Positions 31,937 through 43,747 of a DNA stretch of 64,000 bases are shown in pieces (positions within the stretch are counted from its first letter, which is position 1; every line of letters starts with the position of its first letter). The notes beneath the pieces were generated by a model. That model did no database searches and was not told the origin of the DNA. It worked only from the letters and a program-made list of their open reading frames with translations. This stretch comes from Thozetella sp. PMI_491 (lineage: Eukaryota > Ascomycota > Sordariomycetes > Chaetosphaeriales > Chaetosphaeriaceae), in contig MU270078.1 of assembly GCA_021432635.1 (NCBI GenBank), forward strand, positions 186,001-250,000, in the 5' to 3' direction. The translations under genes were made by a program, and so were the position numbers.

Positions 31937-33018
31937 CTGGACGAGTGTGTCAAATCGGCAACGAACAACTCTTGGTCTGTTGTGTCGAATGGGGTCAAGA
32001 CTCCGGTAATGTCATCAAGTTTCCGTATTTATATCCGTGAATCCTTATGCTACAGTAGGTCACATTTCATTTCTCCAGAGCCGAACAATCGGTGGTGGAT
32101 GTACAGTCTAGCACAATCTATACATTCATTGTTAGTGCTGGAAAACTAGGACTTCGGTAACAAGGCGTATGATCGAGGTGCTGCGTACGGAAAATACTGG
32201 TCAAAGCCCCGAAGGTGTTTACTTTTTGGCTCCCATAGACGTAAATCTTGGATCGCCCGCTCAACCAATATGAAAACTACTTCCCAATGCTACGTGCCAG
32301 GGAGTATATGCCCGAGCCCGCGGCGCCAAAGGCGTATTCCGAGCCGAAATGCGGGGGTCAACAGGTCTAGCCGCAGCGCTTGCTAAGGCGAAAGAAACCA
32401 CTTCGGCCCCTCCCCGCTAGTTCGACTCCTCCGTGCCATTTTGGCCACTCACTGCCGCCATCAAGGTGTCAAGGTCCGAAAGACAATGCGTGAAACCATA
32501 CCGAAAGCTCGGTATCTCGGTTCGGGTAGAGAAAAGGAGGGGTCCGGACTCCGTATCTCGGCTCGGGTACAGAGAGAAGGTCGCGTCGGGCCTCCGTATC
32601 TCAGCTCGGGCAGGGAAAAGGTCGCCTCGGGGCTCCGCACCCGCGTTTAGCACTGAAGAAGCATTCCACGCAAGGCATAAAAAAAAGAAGCCAATCAAGA
32701 TTGCTGAAAGACATTAGTGATTGGGCTGTGAGACCGATGAAGAACGGTCGAGATCTATTCTGGACAGCGTCAAGCCTGCATTTAGGACTACCGCCTATAC
32801 CTGTTCGTGTTGCCTCAATAGGCCGCTCTCCTGACCCAAAGCTTTCAGTACTTTTCCCAAGCATTGTCGGCACTCTTTAGCGTGGGTCTAAAGCTGCTAT
32901 CGATGGAACAGTTGTCCTGTAAATGTATTTACTAGTTCAGTATAACTGTCGTGCTTCTATCAGGATGAGCTATTCATGGGGTGTCTGCGATGTGTATTTA
33001 TCGATAAAATATGTCTAC
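31937..33018. other. Intergenic region with a minisatellite
   Basis: Promoter of the second sulfatase at the left, a three-unit minisatellite at 32513-32637, and the 3' flank of the tannase gene. No gene is supported. Confidence 0.5.
32513..32637. repeat. Minisatellite, three units of 41-43 bp
   Basis: Units begin at 32513, 32554 and 32597, each starting TATCTCRGYTCGGG and ending CTCCG. Differences of a few bases and two of length show the copies have drifted. Confidence 0.8.
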
Positions 33019-34829
33019 CTAGATACACGTCCAGCTTTCGGCGTCATGCATGTCCCCAGTACCAAGATACTTTTGCTTCAGCGGGTAGCGACACAGATTT
33101 CTAGTGTTTGTCACATCCCCCTCTGTTACATATGCTGGAAGCGTGTCAGGGGGCACGCCATGCTCCACCCAAGCGGCAAGGACGTCGAGCACAACTTGCG
33201 CATGTGGAATCGGACCATTGCCTCCTCTACAATGACCAACCCCGGGAGCCTCAAACACGCGGTAGAATTCGTCCACAGCAGCAGCCCCACCCAAGGCAGC
33301 CTCCACCCGACGACGGTAGTCGAGCGTTCCGTTGGGAAAGATGAGCTCATCTGCTAAGCCGTGCCAAGTTATAATCTTGCGCCCGGAATCGCGCACTCTT
33401 GCCAGATTTGGGTCCTCGGTTCCGATAATGCTGCTAAATTGAGTTTGGGAGACGGCGAAAGCTTCTTCGAGATCCGCATAGGTTAACGTGGCTGGGTCAC
33501 GCCCCTGCTGAGATAAGACAAAATTCACGACCCAGATCTGGGCAATGAAGAAAGGGGGCTGTGCTGCTAGACTAGTCACGGGTGTCCCGGGCGATAGGCC
33601 GTACCATAGTTGAGTCCCGTTCTGAGAAACAAAGCCTTCGAAGATGGCATTAAATACGGTGGCCGCATCAGAGCCGATCGTGGCATGTCCAGCATCCTGG
33701 CAAGTTGTAGCCTGGCCTACAACAGTATGCGCATCGAAAACGCAGGCTGAGGGATCTGCGAGGATGCCGTCTGCAGCGCCGTCATCCAGATCGCAGGCCG
33801 CGATCTGAGCCGCTGTCAGAGCATCAAAAACGCAGGCTGGCACTGGCCCATGGTTCTGGATCATGGTGATGTAAGGGTAAAGCTCGGCTGGGATGAACCT
33901 AGCCCAGTTGATTGCAGGTGCGATGGCGAGAATACCATCGTAATCGTCAGGGTACCTCTGTGCTTCCATCTATCCAGGTTCTTCAGTCAATAATTGCCTT
34001 TTATATGTGTGCTTAGGAGTATGTCTCGGAAGCAGTGCTCGTGAGAAATATTCCAAAACGAAGAAATCATCTGCGAGACGAGGCTTACCATGCCTTGTCT
34101 CCCTCCTGTGGAGCAGCCGTTCCAGTACGAGAACTTTGCGGGCTGTTTGAAATAAGCCTTGGTGATAGCTTTGCCGACCACTGTCATCTCGTGAATAGAC
34201 AAGGATGCGAAATTGGTCATGAGTTGCGTGTTATTAAGCAACTCTTCGCCGCTGCTCAGAGACAGACCGGCATTCGTTGTGCCGGCAGCATAACCATTGC
34301 CAATGGCAGGTATCAACATGTCTGTAGTACCGCCAGCGACGAAACCACCGCCCCCAGTACCTTGGAAGCGGCCATTCCAGTCTTCGGCAAGCAAGGGGAG
34401 CCAGATCCTGACGAGTACCTTGTCCCCAGCTGAGCCGTGGGTCAGAGTAATGTTGGCTTCGCAAAAATTGATGGTTTCATCTCCCGAGATGGCATAGTCG
34501 TGCCTCTCGGTGCTGGAGACCGAGACAACGCGGGCTCCCGGGATAGCTGGGACATTTGAGGCCGTCAGCGAGGCGCAGGCCCGGGAGTGTGAACCGCCGG
34601 GGTGAGCGCGGGTAAGGAGCCCGTGGCCTATAAAGGCGGCGAAGGCCAACATGAACATAGCGATGAGGCGTCGAGCTGAGATCGGAGAAGCTGGACTCTG
34701 TGGTATCAAGACAGGCGGCGTTGAAAGGCCCTTTTGGCTTTGGTTAACTAGTAGTGACGATCTTATACCCGTCTCCTCCTCGTCTTTCGTCCGCCGTGGC
34801 GGGGCATGAGCGCCAATTCGCCAAGCCAT
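33019..34829 (-). CDS. Tannase/feruloyl esterase family protein
   Basis: A secreted serine esterase acting on phenolic esters such as ferulates or gallates. Two exons (34829-34089, 33969-33019) flank a 119-nt intron. Joined, GCSTGGRQGM|MEAQRYPDDYDGIL gives the nucleophile motif CSTGGRQ, whose Cys pairs with that of the GVGHCRGG histidine block. The acid residue lies in WHGLADELI. The family signature NWNGRFQGTGGGGFVAG is present. The first ATG (34829) gives 563 aa with about 57 charged residues before a hydrophobic helix; ATG at 34658 (MFMLAFAAFIGHG) gives 506 aa with an ordinary signal peptide and seems more likely functionally. Repeated ACVFDA segments (residues near PACVFDALT and SACVFDAHT) are normal for the family. 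Confidence 0.88.
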
Positions 34830-35376
34830 GTCTCTAGCTCAGGTCTTGTTAGCGACGTTGTCTATCCAACTAAGACGTCGCGTTCGTGGAAGCTAGTTAA
34901 ATATGTCCGGCCGACTCGACGGCCAGAGTAGCACTCGGGAAGAGGTTCGGCAATCACTGAGCGGCAATAGTCGTCTTATGCATGCGGGGTTGTTGGTAAA
35001 TGCGACTTCGAAGGTTTTGGGGTCCGGGTTTATCTCCGAACGCTCAGGTCACACAGCGGCGTCAGCGCAGATCAAAGACATCGATAACTCCGGAGGAGAG
35101 ACGGTTTGTATAGTAATCCGTGCTTTTCCGTATGCCTTGCTGACATCTCCAGGTGTGTAAGAATCATGTTTCAAGCCTCTACGTGTCATTTTTCACGCTA
35201 CTTTACTCATTTTCTAGTTTTTACACGGACAGCCCGACACTATGTCACCAAATTCTTTTATAATAGTGCAGACTGGGGCAGAAAAACGGGTACACAGCCA
35301 AGCAAGTTAGAGGATAGGCTAAGGATTGGTCGGTCTTCAACGAGTTAGACCGCAGTTACCCCACGGCGACACTGAC
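34830..35376. other. Intergenic region upstream of the tannase gene
   Basis: Tannase promoter and unassigned sequence. Nothing coding is supported. Confidence 0.45.
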
Positions 35377-35495
35377 CTAAAGCGGCTCGACCACCCCATC
35401 CTCCCCGCACACCACCCCCTCGCCTTCAACCCAGCGTCCGATCAGCGCTACGGCATCTTCAAGCGGCAGAAGTTGGTAGTCCGATAGCTTTGCAA
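35377..35495 (-). pseudogene. Short relic of an unidentified C terminus
   Basis: About 37 codons on the minus strand read KLSDYQLLPLEDAVALIGRW, then a Val/Glu/Gly-rich tail ending in DGVVEPL and a stop. The composition is protein-like, but there is no upstream continuation. It may be the tail of a reductase or dehydrogenase; the family is not established. Confidence 0.3.
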
Positions 35496-35566
35496 CACTT
35501 CAGCTGGCCAACTCGGGACTCAACTGGGGCAAGCCTAGCCCATATCTATCTTCATGTTTTCGTCAT

Positions 35567-36470
35567 CTATAAAATGGCAAGTTCTGCTGACCTTGGTAGG
35601 TTTCTGGAGCTGAAGCCAGCCTGAAATTGCAGCTGCCCGGCAGGAATTCGCCACATCTGAGGAGAGGTGCCCCAATAGCTGATATTCCTTTGACTTAACT
35701 CGAAAGTGAATCCTGAGCTTCCCCGGGAGCCAACTGGACCTTTGAAAAACACCAGAGTGGCCCCAGAGGGTACGGACAGGAGTTCCGGCCGGGGCGGAAT
35801 CTACTGCTCACGATACGTACAATTGTACGGCAGTGGTACCATCGCGATCCCCACTATTGGAAACTCGTACTGTCGCATTGGTCGGAGGGGTATAGAGTTC
35901 GTTTGTCGAATTGATTGACTGCTGCGCAGTAGGCAGGTTTGGCGCGCCTGGTGTCAACAATTCAACAACGAGATCGGAAACTAAGTCGAACATGGTGTAA
36001 TTGAGCTCAAACCCGAATTCGTACAGAGGCACAATATCCCGAGCATCGAAGTGGCGATAGTCAATAAGAATCCCTTCGGTAAAGTTTGACTACCACGCGC
36101 CTGGATAGGTGACGTCTTCGCCGGTAAGGTTGGCGATTGGAATATCATAATCTTCCGCTTTGGCCGGTCTTCTGTACGGCAAGCGGCAAGAGGGATTGAA
36201 ATCGCTTCAAATAATGTCAACAATGGCATTGCCAGTCTCTTCTCTAGGCAAATGGGCTACAACGATCGCTCTGGCATTTTCATGGCTCGCCTAAGTCATT
36301 GTGTTGATGCTAGCTGAATGTGTGGCCACTACGGTGTTGTTGCAATTGTTCGCAGCTTGGGTGACTACCGCTGTCGAGTTCCAATCCGCTTCGAAAGATA
36401 CGCGGTCATATCTCTCGGCGGCAAACGTCTCGAGAAAGACAATGCGCACTTCAGGGCTGGGAATTATCTG
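35567..36470 (-). pseudogene. Decayed GH3 beta-glucosidase (C-terminal half)
   Basis: On the minus strand the order is that of a fungal GH3 enzyme: VFLETFAAERYDRVSFEADW and CNNTVVATHSAS, then HLPREETGNAIVDI and PIANLTGEDVTYPG, then FEFG-type PLYEFGFELNYTMF and the fibronectin-III tail ending near GPVGSRGSSGFTFEL. Several in-frame stops interrupt it (for example where TGG is expected after PGA and in VDI-W-SDFNPS), and the N-terminal catalytic half is not recognisable upstream of about 36480. The stops fit G-to-A changes. It would have released glucose from cellobiose or aryl-glucosides. A dead sugar transporter lies next to it. Confidence 0.7.
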
Positions 36471-36854
36471 CTAGACATCGTCACGGAACATTTAGACCAT
36501 GTATGGCTGCCCTGGTTAAGATGGCCTCACGAAGGCCTCAGCCGTAGCAATTAATATGTTGAGAAAACTAAGTCGCTTGTCTTCCAATCGGTAGCCGGAC
36601 CACATCATGGATGTATGATAACTCGGCATTCCGGTAAGAAGTTTCGTCTGGCGGTCAGAGCCTTTGTTCAGGACGCATAGAATTATCGCATCAGACACAA
36701 AATGATACCAGCGACTGTATCCGTCTACCGTCATTTATGACTGCAGCGCAAGCATCCTCCCCATGACATTAACGCTGACTCCGCCCGCTAGAGCCTAGAG
36801 CGCCCGAGAGGAACAAGGCTATGCTATGAGATGGCTGACAAGATGATAGCCGGA

Positions 36855-37860
36855 AGCTTATGCCTCCTGCTTTTGCTCAACGTGCTGGAGGGTGGCGACA
36901 CTCGCTTCTCCTTCTGGATATTTGCCAGTGGTGTTGTGGTAGTGAACCACCACGGCTTCGCCAAATAAAGCATCAATATCTTCCAAACTTTAACCAGCAG
37001 TCTCGGGATAGAATAGGTAAATAACGGGAATATAGACAGCCGTCGGACATATCAGGACAAGGAAGAATTTTCAACCGATCAAGTCGGGAGCAATTGGACC
37101 AGCTACTAGAACGACGGTTGACCCTGCGGCTAGAGTTATGAGGGACTAACCTACGCCAATGGGTCTGAGATGATTGGGGAAAATCTCAGATATGTAAACA
37201 AATTGAGAGGCGTCGTAGCAGCTAGACCAAAAGATGCTATTGTACGAAATGTCAGCGACCCCACTTCCATTTAAAAGGTTAGAGTTTTATCATGCGGTCA
37301 CATGAAAAGGTAGGTGAAAAATACAGCAGCGACTTGACCAGCCCGATTGTCTGTGCAAGTGTACCGTGCCTGAAGCACACACTCGCAAACGGGAGAGACC
37401 AGCACACCGCAGGCTCCAATGAGCAGTGGCTTACGTCGGCCGAGCCGTCGAGGAAAAAGGCCGTCGAAAAGTTGTCGGGAATGCCAATAGTAATCCAGAT
37501 AGAGGGCAGTAGGAGTGATAGCCAGGTTGATAAGTCGAGGCATGCTGAACACGATGAGCCCGTAATTGGCGAGTATCAGGCTCTAAACTGGTGTCAGCAA
37601 AGGACTATAATTTGTGGACAGCTATAGTTAGTCTACCCCATGAAGTTGTTGAAACACATCATTGATGCGCTGATAGTAGCTCTGCGTCGATTGCCGGGCG
37701 TCTTGAACAGATCTAACGCCGACGTCTGTTTCCGAGCTGACTGCTCAAATGCCAATTGCTGTCGCATCTGGAGAATCTCGAGGTTGGTGGCGGTGTGTTC
37801 TCCATCCTTCACCGAATGAAGCTTTTTCAGTAATGTGTTTTAAGGAGGCAAAGAGTCCTC
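36855..37860 (-). pseudogene. Decayed MFS sugar transporter
   Basis: On the minus strand the sequence follows a sugar/hexose transporter from the central loop onward: LEILQMRQQLAFEQSARKQ and LFKTPGNRRRATIS, then LGRRKPLLIGACGV in the next block, then VYISEIFPNHLRPIGVG, ITLAAGSTVVLVAGPIAP, PTAVYIPVIYLFYPETAG and a tail with SLEDIDALFGEA. Stops occur at places where the family has Trp or Gln, again fitting C-to-T or G-to-A changes. The six N-terminal helices are missing. It sits between the GH3 relic and the Zn2Cys6 gene. Confidence 0.7.
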
Positions 37861-38860
37861 AAGGGTGAGTCGGATTCATTGACTAAGGTATGGTATATGG
37901 TATGGCTAAGGGGGAGAGACATGCTAGCGGTATAAATAGAAATTGGCGAGTAGTTCATAGGAAGGGCGTTCCAATGATGTCTTGATGGGAATTGTAAATC
38001 TCTGTTGTTTGCCAGGTAATAGTCGAGCTAAACATCATCAATACCATAGCCTTGCTCAGTGCGCCTCACAATATTACCCCAGATTTGTCGCGATGCCGAC
38101 TGTATAAGTTCCAGCCGAGCTGCTATACCTGATTAGGAAAAGAATTTAAACCCCGAATTCTGCCCCCGTAAGGATTCTATTGGCCTGGCAAGCCTCCCGG
38201 CACCTCACAACTCGCCAACTGAAATCTGCTCATGGCACAAGGGCTTTGCTCTCCAGATTGTCAGTATTTGCTGCCGCGGAGGATCAGAAGCACCAGGTTA
38301 ACGACGAGAGGCTATTCAAGCAGGAAGCTCTGTTATAAATGGCACCCTATACTGGGAAGTGAATTATGCAAGATTCACGTCGTGGATACCTAGTAGTCAT
38401 ACCCAAAACCGGACTACTCCTGCAGAGGAAGGAGATGCAGCCTTGGTAGTGTATGCAGCCCAATCACAAGAATCTATGAGCATTCTGATTTCTTGCAAAA
38501 TGCTTAAGACCATCACTACAAGAATAGACGGTATCCGCCTTGTAGGCTTAAAGACTTTTTGGCCCAAGCCACAAGCCTGTGCGGACTTGTCGGACTCGGG
38601 CGTTGCCCGAAGTCTGGCCTTGCCTCAGGTGGATGCGGGGTAACGGGGACCAAGATGTGGAGAAGCCTGTACCCCTGATGCGGGTCATGCTACCCGGCAG
38701 CATGATTCGGGTTCCCAGCTCCTAGCTAAGGTACCTAGCCAGCCGTGGTTTGGGAACCTCATCTTTGGCGCGTCCCATCTCTCTGCCCTCTCTGCAGGCG
38801 GTGGCCATCTTGCTCTCTGCAAACGACCACCACAGCTACCGATTCATTCCGCCGGGCATC
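37861..38860. other. Intergenic region upstream of the Zn2Cys6 regulator
   Basis: Promoter and leader of the regulator plus sequence that would have held the transporter N terminus. No coding similarity was recognised. Confidence 0.45.
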
Positions 38861-41381
38861 ATGACCTCAACCATACGCTCCAAGCGAAAGCGATCCGCCA
38901 TCGCCTGCATGGCGTGCCATCGTCGCAAGGTCCGATGCAATCTTGCCGCCCAGGGAGCACCCTGCAGCAACTGCCTCGAAGATGGGGACACATGCCGCGT
39001 GTACGGGGAGGGGATACTAACGTACATGCAACTCCAGCCAACCAGGCGCCTCCGGGATGACTCGATAACTGACTCTCTATAGCATCGCCGCCCCCGACAC
39101 CGCTGCTGCTACAACCGCACCCCCTCGTGTGCTACTTCAGCAGACAGCGGACCAGTTAGAATATCCCGCTACGCCATCCACTGCCACCACCACCGCACCC
39201 CCTCGTGTGCTGCTTCGGCAGACAGCAGACCAGTTGGTATATCCCGCTACGCCATCCACTGCCGCCTCCAACAGCACCGTACCCGCCACTCAGCATACCG
39301 ACGCGCAAACCTCGAACTGCCCCGACGACGCGGATCGCAATACCCCCGGGACGATTCCTCAGCCTCCCGGCACCTCTCAGCAGTGTCAGTACCTCAGAAC
39401 TCGCATCGAGAACATCCTATGCGATGTGCACAACAATAGCGGATCCAACGAGGCAAGCAAATCGCCAGTTCCACACTTTGCAGGTGCGTTCCTGTCAAGC
39501 TTCCGCTTGCAGGCCACGATATGTACTGAATCCGACCAGGAGATTCACAGGGCATGGAACTGTTTCTGGATATTTGCTATCCGTCGCGTCCTTTCCCGAG
39601 AAACTTCTACATCATCCAGCGCCAGCGACAATATTTCCCCTCAGCAGCCGCCGCCCATCCGCTCAGAACACGCTCTCTTCCCGAGAGCAGTGTATGCCGG
39701 GAGCTTCTGCGCTGCTATTTCCACAATATTCACCCGTTCCTGCCGGTGGTCCACGCGGGTGAATTTCTCACAGCGTTCGACAAGCAGCCGGAAAGTATTA
39801 GCCCGCTTCTCCTTTGGAGTGTGTTTTTTGCAGGCGCAACCGTAAGACCCCAATCCTCCAAGACTGCTAGTACTGACATCGAGACCTAGTTCATAGGACC
39901 GGAGCATCTATGCTTGGCAGGATTTAAGACTGTGAAGGAATTCCGGAACGACATCTACCGCCATGTGAAGGTGAGTAAGCATGGATTGTTACATCACGCA
40001 TCTGCTGGTCTTGCAGCGATAAAATGCATCTAGCTACATCTTGAAGACGGGCTGACCTTGCATCTAGCTGTTATATGACATGCAAGTCGAGATTGAAAAG
40101 CCGACGATAATACAGGCTTGCATTCTTCTATCCTACCATTTGGTGGATCGCGAAGACCTTGATGGACCATGTTATTGGATAGGAGCTGCGATCAGCTTGG
40201 CGCATACCATCGGCCTCCATCGAAACCCAAGTTACGATCGGCTTCCTTCCTCTCCATTCTCGCCATCTCAGTGCTCCGTGTGGAAGCGTTTATGGTGGTG
40301 CTGTCACTATCGTGATGCCTGGCTTGCACTTGGATTCGGCCGGCCGATGAGAATCAACGCGGACGATTGCGATATTCCCATGCCCCATCCATCCGAGGTT
40401 CTCGGCGATCTCAATAGCCTAGCGCCGGAACTACAAGAGGCGTATATCCCTCACGATCTCCGGTCTCTGGTACATATGTGGATTAACCTGCTGCACCTAT
40501 CTCTGAAGCTGGAAGCTATTCTGGCCGGGAATTTCCGCGCCAAAAAAAAACGCTTGCTGCCAGCAGCTGTTGAGTCGCATCATGCAGATCTAGAGAAGCT
40601 ATACAGCAAGATGCACGAGGGGATGGTGACGGAGAAAACGCGAATCGTTTTGCTGCACCGCTGCCTTCTCAAGTGCTACCATGGGGCTGTCATGATCGCT
40701 CTCTATCGGCCATTCATCCGCGGGACGCCAGATACACTGGCTCGGGGCGAGGAAGATCCTATGCGTACGCGGGCCTTAGAGCGAAGCAGGACAGCTGCCT
40801 CCAAGATTACGAGGGCAATCAACGAACTAGTATCTTCCGAGCTACTCGAACTTTCATCGTCGACCCTCACAACCTGCATCAATTCCGCAATGGTGATCCA
40901 TGTGTTCGAGGCACGCCACACCAAAGGGATTGCGCGCCAGCATGCACTACACAATATCAGCCTCCACATGCTGGTACTATCTCACCTGGGTAAAATACAC
41001 TTTTCTGCAGAAATGCAATATAAGTTTTTCTCCGAGGTGATGAAGACGGCAGGACCACTTCCACCTGACCTGGGATTTTTCCACGAGCGCACTGATCGAA
41101 TGGCTGGAGCAGAATCAGATCGGCGACATGAGTATGGCGACTACGAAGCAGCGCAGAGCATTGTGACTCCGAGATCCGAACAGCAGACGACCAGAGGCTA
41201 CGGGGCGTACGAGAGCAACACCTCTAGTGCGGCCGATCCCTTCCTCTTCAGTAGCAATAGAAGTGTCCCCATCGACTTGTTCATGCCATTCACATTGTTT
41301 AATGTGGATACAGCCTCCGCCTCGGAGAACATCGACTTCATTGACTCATGGAACTGGGGTTTCGGTCAGGATGGCGTTTGA
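38861..41381 (+). CDS. Zn2Cys6 transcription factor with fungal-specific regulatory domain
   Basis: A nuclear regulator. Five exons are proposed: 38861-39000 (or 39021), 39083-39483, 39540-39841, 39890-39970 and 40068-41381, about 745-752 aa. The DNA-binding cluster at residues 16-45 is CMACHRRKVRC...CSNCLEDGDTC (C-x2-C-x6-C-x8-C-x2-C-x6-C), preceded by a basic SKRKR. The middle homology region runs through LLRCYFHNIHPFLPVVHAGE, WSVFFAGAT|FIGPEHL and AISLAHTIGLHRNP to WKRLWWCCHYRDAW and GRPMRINADDCDIP. The first splice donor is uncertain because two GT sites keep the same frame. Exon 2 contains a 78-bp in-frame duplication. It is the only intact member of a block with dead GH3 and sugar transporter genes and may once have controlled them. 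Confidence 0.88.
39120..39272 (+). repeat. 78-bp in-frame tandem duplication in the Zn2Cys6 gene
   Basis: Two copies start at 39120 and 39198. Each encodes PPRVLLxQTADQLxYPATPS plus a Thr/Ala-rich spacer, a period of exactly 26 codons. It lies in the linker after the zinc cluster. Confidence 0.85.
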
Positions 41382-41611
41382 ACGAGCATGTAGAGACGGT
41401 TTGAGGGCCTAGACGCGTGGACCGCGCGGCGGAGAGCAGCGTGCATCTTCTCATCGAACAATTTGTCACAATAAATTGCATTATTGAGTTTGGTTAAAGG
41501 GACGTCTTGGTCTCAAATACCAAATTTACTTCGGACCCGTTGGGAGACCTTTAGTAACCTGTCTTGAAACCATGACGAGTACCTATTGGCTAAAGGACTA
41601 GCCCAGTCCAT

Positions 41612-43747
41612 TCACAGCTTCCCCCTCGAAGTGGCGTCATTTGCTCGCCCCAATGCCTCGGTGTAGAGTTCGTCAAGTCGCGACCGATACTGCTCTATCG
41701 CCTTCCGTCGCTGAAGCTTCAGAGTCGGGGTTAACGCCCCATTCTCTATCGAAAACGGCTCTACAGATAGATCAAAGCTTTTGACCCGTTCGTAACTGGC
41801 AAATTTTTTGGCTTTACCAATGGCTTCGAGGTCTTTTCCTACCTGTGCTCTTACCCTCGGGTCATTGCACGCCTGCTTGATTGCATCCAAATCAGTAGGC
41901 GAGATGTTGCGTCCCGTGATGGAAGACGCGAAGACTGCAAAGAGTTCGGGATGCACGCCGAACATGCCCACCATGAAGGACTGTAGGCTATCGCCGTGCA
42001 CAAATGCTTGCGCCAGGTAGTTGCAAGACGACAAGTACATTCCCTCCAGTCGTTCCGGGGATACATATTCGCCCTGCGCCAGCTTGAGGAGGTTTTTGCG
42101 ACGGTCAATGATGATAAACCTGCCCTGGCTGTCCACTTCGGCAATGTCTCCGGTCTTGAACCAGCCGTCCTCGGTAAAGGATTTACTAGTCTCTTCTGCG
42201 TTTTTGAAGTATTCCTTGAAGATGTTTGTCCCCCGAAGCAGTAGTTCACCGCGCGGATTAGGAGTATCGTTGATGGTGTATCCCATATCTTCCACAGACA
42301 GAAGACAGGCTTCAGTCGAGGGGACGAGACCACCGCAGCTTCCCGTACTGACATCGCCCAGGTGCTGCACTAGGGCGCAACTATAGGTCTCCGTCATACC
42401 GTACCCTTGGATCACATTTTGTCCTCCCATGATCATCAAAAGTCTGTGCAGCTGGGGATCTAGCGGAGCCGAACCCGTGGTCAATGTGAGGGCTCGATCG
42501 AGCCCTAATTCAGCCATTGCCAGCCGGCCCCATACCTTGTCGTATACTGCATGCTTGTTTGTCGGATTGCTAGGGTCTCTCAGATTTGCGAGTTTAGTGT
42601 TGATTATGCGCCTGCTTAAAGCACCCTTCATTCCAGGAGAATCGACTGTTTCGGTTTTGAGGATGCTGCCAAATCGGCCGTATATTCTCGGAACGGAAGA
42701 AAATATCGTCGGTCGAAGTGATTTAAGGTCATCGATAATGTTGACGACATTGCCGCTGAAGTATCCCACTCTGACCGCCCCGAATCCAGCGAGATGCTCC
42801 AATAACCGGCCGTAGATATGGGCCAGAGGCAAATAGGAGAGCATGGAGTCATTACCCGGCAGGGGTGTCATGAAATATGCAGCGATAGTAGAAGAGACCG
42901 AGTTCTTATGTGTCAAGACAACGCCTTTTGGTGCACCTGTTGTTCCAGAGGTGTAATTAATCGTGGCAATGTCAGTCGGTTGAGGAGGCCGGCATGGTCT
43001 CGAGGATACGGCACCCAGACTCTCAACCTCTGCAAGAGAATAGATCTTGAGATCAAGATTGAGGGACGCCACGATTGATTCCAAGAGCACCCTTTTAGAC
43101 TGAGAGGGCTGCTCGCTCGGGCCAGGCTCAATTTCATCCAGGATCACTAGACACTTGAGTCCTGGCAGATTTGGCTTGAGGGCGATCAATGCCGGAACGT
43201 GACGCAACGAAGTGGCGACGCAAGCTAAGCCCGCATGTCGGATGATATATTCCGATGCATCGGGGCCAAGCGTATCGTATAAGGACACGGTGAAGAGTGA
43301 TTGAGACATGCAGGCCAAATCGGTAATTGTCCACTCCGGCCGGTTCTCGCACCAAAGTCCGACGCCGAACTGCTTCCCCGCTCGGCCATGGCGCTCATGG
43401 ATCTCCACCAGGCCTTTTCCCACATTGTCCTTGCGCTTTTGGACAGTTTTGAAATCGAGCCACTGCCAAGGCCGGTAGCAGAGATGGACAGAGTCATACG
43501 GCCGATGGCCCAGATACTCTGAGTTGGGATTACTCCTCGCCGTGGCCTCGAACATGTCATGGGCGGTTAATATGTTTGGATCGATGGTTTCCAACAAGCT
43601 ATCGGTGAATAGCCAATGTCTGTAAACATCGGATCGGCCAGGCTTCTTCGAGTTTGGAAGTGCAACGGAATACGGCTGATCCTTGGGTCGAGTCACTTGA
43701 GAGTCGAAGATTTTTTGGACATGTGGCGGCCGAGAGAAGGGAGTCAT
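41612..43747 (-). CDS. Long-chain acyl-CoA synthetase (AMP-binding enzyme)
   Basis: Activates fatty acids to acyl-CoA through an acyl-adenylate. One exon, 711 aa, typical for fungal LACS. The P-loop is TINYTSGTTGAPKGVVLTHK; SYLPLAHIYGR, QGYGMTETYS and GWFKTGDIAEVDSQGRFIII are the later adenylation motifs, and IDRRKNLLKLAQGEYVSPE is the long-chain signature region. The N terminus resembles the peroxisomal type (HVQKIFDSQVTRPKDQPYSV), and the C terminus ends SRGKL, a weak variant of a PTS1 signal, so a peroxisomal site is possible. Substrate length cannot be read from sequence. Confidence 0.93.
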   Translation of the reverse strand: MTPFSRPPHVQKIFDSQVTRPKDQPYSVALPNSKKPGRSDVYRHWLFTDSLLETIDPNILTAHDMFEATARSNPNSEYLGHRPYDSVHLCYRPWQWLDFKTVQKRKDNVGKGLVEIHERHGRAGKQFGVGLWCENRPEWTITDLACMSQSLFTVSLYDTLGPDASEYIIRHAGLACVATSLRHVPALIALKPNLPGLKCLVILDEIEPGPSEQPSQSKRVLLESIVASLNLDLKIYSLAEVESLGAVSSRPCRPPQPTDIATINYTSGTTGAPKGVVLTHKNSVSSTIAAYFMTPLPGNDSMLSYLPLAHIYGRLLEHLAGFGAVRVGYFSGNVVNIIDDLKSLRPTIFSSVPRIYGRFGSILKTETVDSPGMKGALSRRIINTKLANLRDPSNPTNKHAVYDKVWGRLAMAELGLDRALTLTTGSAPLDPQLHRLLMIMGGQNVIQGYGMTETYSCALVQHLGDVSTGSCGGLVPSTEACLLSVEDMGYTINDTPNPRGELLLRGTNIFKEYFKNAEETSKSFTEDGWFKTGDIAEVDSQGRFIIIDRRKNLLKLAQGEYVSPERLEGMYLSSCNYLAQAFVHGDSLQSFMVGMFGVHPELFAVFASSITGRNISPTDLDAIKQACNDPRVRAQVGKDLEAIGKAKKFASYERVKSFDLSVEPFSIENGALTPTLKLQRRKAIEQYRSRLDELYTEALGRANDATSRGKL

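Noticed and set aside
32400-32440. tRNA-like TAGTTCGACTCC string
   Set aside because: It resembles a T-loop, but no pairing T-stem, acceptor stem or anticodon arm could be found around it.
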